From positions 1-9,361 of the forward strand of contig WLLG01000060.1 in NCBI GenBank assembly GCA_009700815.1: a stretch of DNA of 9,361 bases, read 5' to 3'. This DNA is from Actinomycetota bacterium. Its GTDB lineage: Bacteria; Actinomycetota; Acidimicrobiia; Acidimicrobiales; Microtrichaceae. The notes under the pieces are model-generated. The model did not search any database, was not told where the DNA came from, and worked only from the letters and a program-made list of their open reading frames with translations. Below, one piece after another: positions 5,362-9,361 of the stretch (positions are counted from its first letter, which is position 1; every line of letters begins with the position of its first letter). The translations under genes were made by a program, and so were the position numbers.

Positions 5362-6276
5362 ATGTCAGCGAGCGGAGGAAAAAAAGCGATTCTGGCGGCG
5401 CTAGGCGCAAACCTGGGAATTGCGATCATCAAGTTCATCGGGTTTGTTCTGACCGGCGCATCTTCGATGTTGTCGGAGGCAATTCACTCAGTGGCCGACA
5501 CGGGAAACCAGGCACTGTTGTTACTTGGTCGCCGTCAAGCCGACAAAGACACCGATGATTCGCATCAGTTTGGCTACGGCCGAGAACGCTTCTTCTGGGC
5601 GTTCGTCGTGGCAGTTGTGCTTTTTGCTCTGGGATCGGTTTTCTCCTTGTACGAAGGCATTCACAAGATTCAACATCCAGAAGAGATAACTAGTCCTCAG
5701 ATCGCCTTTGTCATCTTGATTTTTTCGATGCTGTTAGAGGGCTATTCCCTTCGGACTGCTGTGATTGAATCGAATCACTTACGTGGTAAAGACTCTTGGT
5801 GGGGATTCATCCGACATTCTCGGGTGCCCGAGTTGCCAGTGGTTTTGTTAGAAGACTTTGGTGCAATGACTGGCTTAGCAGTTGCCTTTGTTGCAGTCGG
5901 GGTTTCTGTGGCTACTGGGAACGGCGTGTATGACGGCATCGGGTCAGTAATCATTGGGTTGATTCTGGGCGTCATCGCAGTCATTCTGAGCATTGAAATG
6001 AAGAGCCTGCTCATCGGTGAACCAGCCCTTGCAGAGGATCGGGAGAAGTTGCGCAAGGCAATGGCTTCATCTGCCGGAGTAGTCAGAGTGATTCACGAGC
6101 GCACCGAGTACATCGGCGCAGAGCAAGTGCTGCTTGCCGCAAAGGTTGAGTTTGACTCCAGCCTGTCGATGTCGGAACTCGCTGAAGCAATCGATGCTTT
6201 AGAGGCCAATGTGCGCGCCGCTGTCCCGGTGATCACGTTGATCTACATCGAACCCGACATCACAAGGGTGGCCTGA
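5362..6276 (+). CDS. Cation diffusion facilitator (CDF) family divalent-metal transporter
   Basis: This 304-residue inner-membrane protein has the CDF layout: six predicted membrane helices (about 9-30, 33-55, 78-99, 113-133, 160-185, 192-214) followed by a cytosolic ferredoxin-like domain of about 90 residues (215-304). CDF proteins export Zn, Mn or other divalent ions by proton exchange. The metal site in helix 2 is H42-x3-D46 (EAIHSVADTGNQ). The loop motif QFGYGRERFFWAF (69-81) is typical. In helix 5 the usual HxxxD is replaced by LLEDFGAMTG with E164-D165, a feature I associate with the ZnT9-like subgroup, so the ion cannot be predicted confidently. The start is supported by AGGAG at 5352-5356, five bases before the ATG. 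A -10-like TATGAT lies at 5313-5318, with no good -35. It is divergent from mutM with a 97-bp gap and convergent with the next gene. Confidence 0.93.
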   Translation: MSASGGKKAILAALGANLGIAIIKFIGFVLTGASSMLSEAIHSVADTGNQALLLLGRRQADKDTDDSHQFGYGRERFFWAFVVAVVLFALGSVFSLYEGIHKIQHPEEITSPQIAFVILIFSMLLEGYSLRTAVIESNHLRGKDSWWGFIRHSRVPELPVVLLEDFGAMTGLAVAFVAVGVSVATGNGVYDGIGSVIIGLILGVIAVILSIEMKSLLIGEPALAEDREKLRKAMASSAGVVRVIHERTEYIGAEQVLLAAKVEFDSSLSMSELAEAIDALEANVRAAVPVITLIYIEPDITRVA

Positions 6277-6297
6277 CGCCCGCCGGCCGAGTCAGGC
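6271..6297. terminator. Inverted repeat between convergent genes, possible bidirectional terminator
   Basis: GCCTGAC (6271-6277) and GTCAGGC (6291-6297) form perfect 7-bp arms around a 13-base GC-rich loop. The repeat covers the stop codon of the transporter gene and that of the convergent minus-strand gene, which are only 15 bases apart. There is no T-tract on either side, so a standard Rho-independent terminator is not proven. Confidence 0.35.
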
Positions 6298-6771
6298 TGA
6301 CAAGGCGTGCCAGTGTTGGGTGACGTGATCGCACAGTCGAGCGCTGACGCGAAACTCATTGAGTAGATCGCATAAGGCGTGAACCTGTTCTTCGGAGGAG
6401 GCGTTACACATGAACACTCTGTGCCGTACTTCATTACTTGCGACTCCCGTTGCCGCGAGTTGGTCGAGAAAGCGCTCGCGATTTATCCACCCCGGCAAGT
6501 GAAAGCTGAACGAAGCCAAGCAACGGCGCTCAATCACGGCAACAAACTCGAGAACTGAGTCTGACTCAAGGGCGATCACTAGATCGTCAATGCCTACCGT
6601 TGCGGACTCTGTTGGAACCTCGAGAATTCGATAGGTGTCTCCACCGCTGGGGTGAGCGAGTAGGGGATCGCAGGTGAGGTCGCAGTCTGGGCATCCCGGA
6701 AGGAAGATAAGAACGGGTTTGCCAACGGGGTTGCGAGGGCTTGGTTGATTCGGTTGAGCGGAGCCAGTCAT
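6292..6771 (-). CDS. Unrecognised 159-residue protein with an N-terminal Cys cluster
   Basis: I do not recognise a family. The start ATG (6769-6771) has a good ribosome site, AAAGGA, eight bases upstream. The N-terminus (1-18) is Pro/Asn/Ser-rich and probably disordered. A hydrophobic strand follows and leads into GCPDCDLTC, giving C27-x2-C30-x3-C34. This spacing could bind a metal or form a redox pair after a short strand, vaguely as in thioredoxin-like folds. Further cysteines are at 84, 122, 134 and 147. The rest alternates strands and helices (for example VLEFVAVIERRCLASFSF, then GWINRERFLDQLAATG, then SSEEQVHALCDLLNEFRVSARL) and looks like a compact soluble alpha/beta protein. There is no signal peptide. 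It is divergent from the ParA gene over a 183-bp gap that must hold both promoters. Coding is supported by regular amino-acid composition and the ribosome site; function is unknown. Confidence 0.75.
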   Translation of the reverse strand: MTGSAQPNQPSPRNPVGKPVLIFLPGCPDCDLTCDPLLAHPSGGDTYRILEVPTESATVGIDDLVIALESDSVLEFVAVIERRCLASFSFHLPGWINRERFLDQLAATGVASNEVRHRVFMCNASSEEQVHALCDLLNEFRVSARLCDHVTQHWHALSA

Positions 6772-6954
6772 ATGACCGTTCCTTTTGTTAGTTGATGTCA
6801 GGGGAAGGGCACTGCTTCAGCAGCGGTGGACCGACACTAGGTAGCGACTGTGACAGCGAATTCAAGGCGGTGAGGAGGATCCGTGCGGCCCCAACTCTTT
6901 GCGCCTATGTGAAGCGTGGCCACCAAATCGGGATTACTTGGGTAGCTTTGTGGA

Positions 6955-7803
6955 ATGAGCATCACCGCGTTGGTGAACCAAAAGGGTGGTGTCGGAAAGA
7001 CCACCGTCACTCTCGGACTAGCAGCGGCCTATGCCGCACGTGGTCGACGAGTCCTTGTGGTTGACCTTGATCCCCAAGCAAATGCAACCACCGGCCTTGG
7101 CGTATACGAGGTGATCCAAGCAATCGATACTGCATTACTGAGCGATGCAAGTGGATCAATCAGTGGCGTTATCCAGAGGGCAGGTTGGTCTCACCCCGAG
7201 TTTGCAACGCCCGTTGACGTCGCACCGAGTTCCCCACAACTTGCCAAGTGCGAGCCACAGCTTGCCACCGACATGATCGGGGCCCAAGACCGGCTAGCTG
7301 TAGCGCTTCAGGGAGTTGCAGACCGCTATGACGATGTATTGATCGACTGCGCCCCGTCACTTGGTTTGCTGACAGTGAACGCACTTTTTGCTGCTGATCG
7401 GGTGCTGATTGTGGCGGAACCTGCGGCCTGGAGTTCCGATGGAGTCGATCAAATCCTGCTCAACGTGAACCGTATTTCTGAACGGAGATCGGGCCGTCCA
7501 CAAGTTGCTGGCATTGTGATCAACCGTCTTGGGCGAACTCGCGACGCCAACCACTGGTTCGGCGTTCTCAGCGAAGCTCACCCGGGCTTGGTACTCGATC
7601 CACCGGTGCGGCTGCGTGCTGCCGTGACCGAAGCCGCTGCGATGTCTGAGCCAGTTGGGGCCTTGACCCGAGACGGGGCGTCTCAGGCCGCCGCCGAGTT
7701 CACGGCGTTATCGTTGGTGCTCGATCCTGAAGCCCTCGTGCCAACCGAAGTTGGATCCCCTTGGGCACAAGCTGCGACCGCCGCTACCCCTGGAGAAATC
7801 TGA
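6955..7803 (+). CDS. ParA/Soj-type deviant Walker ATPase, orphan (no ParB beside it)
   Basis: This 282-residue soluble P-loop ATPase belongs to the ParA/MinD superfamily. The deviant Walker A motif is KGGVGKTT (10-17), with signature Lys10 and catalytic Lys15. The Walker A' region is VLVVDLDPQANATTG (33-47). Walker B is DDVLIDCAPSLGLLTVNAL (126-144). Family members form ATP dimers that bind DNA or membrane and set up gradients that position a cargo. No MinD-type amphipathic C-terminal helix is obvious, so nucleoid binding is more likely. The usual 'Q/E-x-(Y/F)-A-L-x-G' loop is replaced by EPAAWSSDGVDQI, so this is not a canonical chromosome-segregation Soj. An in-frame stop (6943-6945) four codons upstream fixes the ATG. 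There is no Shine-Dalgarno, and a TAGCTT hexamer six bases upstream hints at a leaderless transcript. Its stop overlaps the next start (TGATG), so the two are translationally coupled. Whether it segregates DNA, wall enzymes or another cargo is open. Confidence 0.92.
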   Translation: MSITALVNQKGGVGKTTVTLGLAAAYAARGRRVLVVDLDPQANATTGLGVYEVIQAIDTALLSDASGSISGVIQRAGWSHPEFATPVDVAPSSPQLAKCEPQLATDMIGAQDRLAVALQGVADRYDDVLIDCAPSLGLLTVNALFAADRVLIVAEPAAWSSDGVDQILLNVNRISERRSGRPQVAGIVINRLGRTRDANHWFGVLSEAHPGLVLDPPVRLRAAVTEAAAMSEPVGALTRDGASQAAAEFTALSLVLDPEALVPTEVGSPWAQAATAATPGEI

Positions 7804-8177
7804 TGGCTTACGACCCCAAGCGCCCGCGTCCAGCAGCTTCAACAAGCGAGACTGCACCCGTTGATGCACTCCTAGCCTCGGTTGGCGCAGACGAAGATGT
7901 GCCAAAGGTAGAGGCTGTGCCGAAGGTAGAGGCTGCGCCGAAGGTAGAAGATGTGCCGAAGGTTGATGCGGCGCCCAAGGTTGAGGCGGCACCGAAGGTT
8001 GAAGCTGCCCCCTATGGGCCGAAGCCGCAGCAAGCCTCAGAGGTTCCTGTGGCTGCTGCACCAGAAGAAGGAACCGCAAACCGTGCAGTGCTTCTAGCAG
8101 TGGCTGGGGCCTCGCTAGCAGTTGCGGCAGTGCTCATCATCTTGAGCCGCTCCCGCAGAAGTTCCTCCAAGGACTGA
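7803..8177 (+). CDS. Small membrane-anchored repeat protein, likely partner of the ParA-like ATPase
   Basis: I do not recognise a named family. The protein is 124 residues. It has a short basic N-terminus (MAYDPKRPRP), then a disordered Ala/Ser/Thr stretch. Six consecutive hexapeptides of the form (V/A)PKV(E/D)(A/D) span residues 33-68, followed by a Pro/Gln linker. One membrane helix covers about 95-114, before a basic tail (SRSRRSSSKD). The ATG overlaps the parA stop, and GGAG at 7792-7795 lies seven bases upstream. This start is preferred over one 14 codons earlier. Partners of ParA-like ATPases commonly use a short basic N-terminal peptide to trigger ATP hydrolysis, and MAYDPKRPRP fits that pattern; this is inference. 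Topology is uncertain. The absence of a signal peptide favours a tail-anchored protein with the repeats inside. The positive residues after the helix favour the opposite, with the Pro/Lys/Glu repeats acting as a stiff spacer outside the membrane. Confidence 0.85.
   Translation: MAYDPKRPRPAASTSETAPVDALLASVGADEDVPKVEAVPKVEAAPKVEDVPKVDAAPKVEAAPKVEAAPYGPKPQQASEVPVAAAPEEGTANRAVLLAVAGASLAVAAVLIILSRSRRSSSKD
7899..8006 (+). repeat. Six 18-bp coding repeats (PKVEA hexapeptides)
   Basis: Six in-frame 18-bp units encode VPKVEA, VPKVEA, APKVED, VPKVDA, APKVEA and APKVEA. The nucleotide copies differ mostly at third positions (GTA/GTT, GAG/GAA, GCT/GCG). This shows selection to keep the peptide and argues against a very recent expansion. 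Confidence 0.9.
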
Positions 8178-8215
8178 CCAGCAAGCGAACTGGCGCAAGC
8201 AGCGGCGAGTACTCC

Positions 8216-9241
8216 ATGAACCCTCAATCCCCCCCAACAGATCGACTCTTCGGGCATGTTTCATGTGCGCGTGCTGTAGCGGCTGCGTTAGCGGTTGCGA
8301 TGTTGTGTTCCATGACGAACGCGGCCGCAGCATCTGCTGAGCCCTCGCAACGGGTCGCTGCTGCGCAGACTGCTCTGGCAGCCGCCACGACTCAGCGAGA
8401 GCAGGCCGACACGCGCTCGGCACAACTCTCGTTCAACGTGTCTCAGTTGCAGGCTGAGGCAACTCGACTTGGCGAGCAAGACTCAGCCTTGACTGCCGAG
8501 ATGGTCTCCTCTCGGCAACGGCTACGCGACTATGCAGTTTCTGCATATATCGATGGTGGGCAGTCAGCGATTTTTCGTGCCTCGCTCAGCCCGGAAAAAG
8601 CTGTGGCCCTTTCCTGGCAAAGCAGTATTTCGATTGGTCAGTCATCATCTGCGAATCAAGCTGCTCAGCGCTTCGAAGCACTCAAAGCAGCGGCTGCTCC
8701 TGGTCGTGCCTCGCTCGCCGTGGAATTGGAGACTGCATCACGAGAGTTAGTCGAAGCGCAGTTCGATGCGATCCAAGCAGCGGGGTTTGAACGAGATGCG
8801 GAAGCGGAAGTAGCGGCGGCACAGAGCGAACAGCTAGCAACCGAGGCCGCCGCAGCGAAGCGTGCTGCAACCGAGGCCGCCGCAGCGGAAGCAGCCGCAA
8901 CCGCTGGACAGCAGACACCTTCTGACCCAGCAGACCCAGCGCCGGCTCCCGCAGAGGCTGCTCCAGGCTCGCCAGCCTTCGAGTTTGCAGTCATGGGTAA
9001 CCCATCGGCACAGGAATCAGCCACCTTGGCGCGCATTCGCCGTTGCGAATCCCGCGGCAACTACTCCATTGTCAGCGCCTCAGGCCGCTATCGCGGCGCC
9101 TATCAGTTCGACTTCACTACTTGGCGTGGCATGGGAGGCTCAGGCGATCCGGCGGCTGCATCGCCCTCGGAACAGGACTACCGAGCCCTCCTGCTGCTTC
9201 GTTTGAGGGGCACACGTCCATGGCCAATTTGTGGCAGATAG
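8216..9241 (+). CDS. Secreted coiled-coil protein with a C-terminal Rpf-like transglycosylase domain
   Basis: This 341-residue exported protein probably cleaves peptidoglycan glycan strands. Residues 1-42 form a Sec signal peptide (hydrophobic AVAAALAVAMLCSM, likely cleavage after AAAASA). Residues about 45-235 are Ala/Glu/Gln-rich coiled coil interrupted by DYAVSAYIDGGQSA. A Pro/Ala/Asp linker follows (about 236-255). The C-terminal domain (about 269-341) matches the resuscitation-promoting-factor / transglycosylase-like family. It has CESRGNYS with catalytic Glu278, GAYQFDFTTW, GG.GDPAAASPSEQDYRALLL, and the closing PWPIC. Cys277 and Cys339 would form the conserved disulfide. The protein ends two residues after that Cys, so the domain is complete. 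One usual Gly (CESGGN) is Arg here. The start has only a weak Shine-Dalgarno. The gene lies 38 bases after the small membrane protein gene, on the same strand, and probably shares its operon. In known relatives the coiled coil controls access to the catalytic domain; that is not shown here. Confidence 0.9.
   Translation: MNPQSPPTDRLFGHVSCARAVAAALAVAMLCSMTNAAAASAEPSQRVAAAQTALAAATTQREQADTRSAQLSFNVSQLQAEATRLGEQDSALTAEMVSSRQRLRDYAVSAYIDGGQSAIFRASLSPEKAVALSWQSSISIGQSSSANQAAQRFEALKAAAAPGRASLAVELETASRELVEAQFDAIQAAGFERDAEAEVAAAQSEQLATEAAAAKRAATEAAAAEAAATAGQQTPSDPADPAPAPAEAAPGSPAFEFAVMGNPSAQESATLARIRRCESRGNYSIVSASGRYRGAYQFDFTTWRGMGGSGDPAAASPSEQDYRALLLLRLRGTRPWPICGR
8837..8887 (+). repeat. Direct repeat in the coiled-coil coding region
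   Basis: A 21-bp sequence, starting GCAACCGAGGCCGCCGCAGC at 8837 and again at 8867, occurs twice with a 30-bp period. It encodes ATEAAAA twice. It likely arose by in-frame duplication extending the Ala-rich helix. Confidence 0.75.
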
Positions 9242-9350
9242 ACACCATGTTCGGAACCGATCAACTGAATCATTTGCTGACGGTTTTCCTGCACCGCTGT
9301 TGCCCCGGCTATGGTCACCCTGTCATGAATGGCCGAGATAGAGGAATGCC

Positions 9351-9361
9351 GTGAACGCTCG
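9351..9361 (+). CDS. Possible start of a downstream gene
   Basis: A GTG at 9351 follows a GAGG (9341-9344) with a six-base gap. The frame then stays open (V-N-A) to the window edge. The competing ATG at 9346 meets a stop after two codons. Only eleven bases are visible, so this rests on the ribosome-site geometry alone. Confidence 0.2.

Noticed and set aside
6955..7803. Calling this gene the chromosomal parA/soj of a segregation locus
   Set aside because: No parB, parS-like repeats or gidA/B neighbours are present, and the loop after Walker B departs from the canonical Soj pattern.
7899..8006. CRISPR-like or minisatellite array
   Set aside because: The 18-bp units have no spacers and stay in frame inside a coding region, so they are protein repeats.
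9180..9241. Frameshift or truncation at the end of the Rpf-like protein
   Set aside because: The closing PWPIC motif with the paired cysteine is present and the stop comes two residues later, which is the normal end for this domain.

Overview
The window looks like a chromosomal segment of an actinobacterium with a mid-range GC backbone. Three things suggest this: a secreted coiled-coil protein ending in an Rpf-type transglycosylase-like domain, alanine-rich Sec-secreted coiled-coil proteins, and starts that lack a clear Shine-Dalgarno. The form of the Rpf-like domain (CESRGNY, then GAYQFDFTTW, then PWPIC) resembles proteins I associate with Acidimicrobiia such as the Ilumatobacter group. That placement is inference.

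Layout. (1) Bases 1-996, minus strand: the N-terminal 332 codons of a secreted coiled-coil protein that runs off the window. (2) About 1100-4320: an accessory-looking insert. Its core is a high-GC pair of divergent genes, a TetR-family repressor (1428-2054, minus) and a class I methyltransferase (2127-2957, plus). They share a promoter region with a perfect 17-bp inverted repeat. The pair is bracketed by an imperfect 36-bp inverted repeat (1330-1365 and 2962-2997), as expected for a small transposase-less mobile cassette. After it come about 1.3 kb of eroded sequence: no intact gene, a DUF1330-like remnant, and a hydrophobic remnant I cannot name. (3) 4326-5264, minus: mutM/fpg, with an unusual insertion of about 50 residues. 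(4) 5362-6276, plus: a CDF-family divalent cation transporter. (5) 6292-6771, minus: an unrecognised cysteine-containing protein. (6) 6955-9241, plus: a probable three-gene operon of a ParA/Soj-like ATPase, a small single-pass membrane protein with six PKVEA-type hexapeptide repeats, and a secreted coiled-coil Rpf-like wall hydrolase. A possible further gene begins at 9351.

How the genes fit together. The TetR protein most likely represses both itself and the methyltransferase. MutM (oxidised guanine repair) and the cation transporter are divergent housekeeping genes. The most interesting unit is the ParA operon. The ATPase has no ParB next to it. It overlaps a small tethered partner with a basic N-terminus and lies upstream of a wall-cleaving enzyme. 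This suggests, as inference only, a ParA-type positioning device acting on the envelope or on wall remodelling. The coiled-coil secreted proteins at the two ends of the window have the same architecture and may be distant paralogues.
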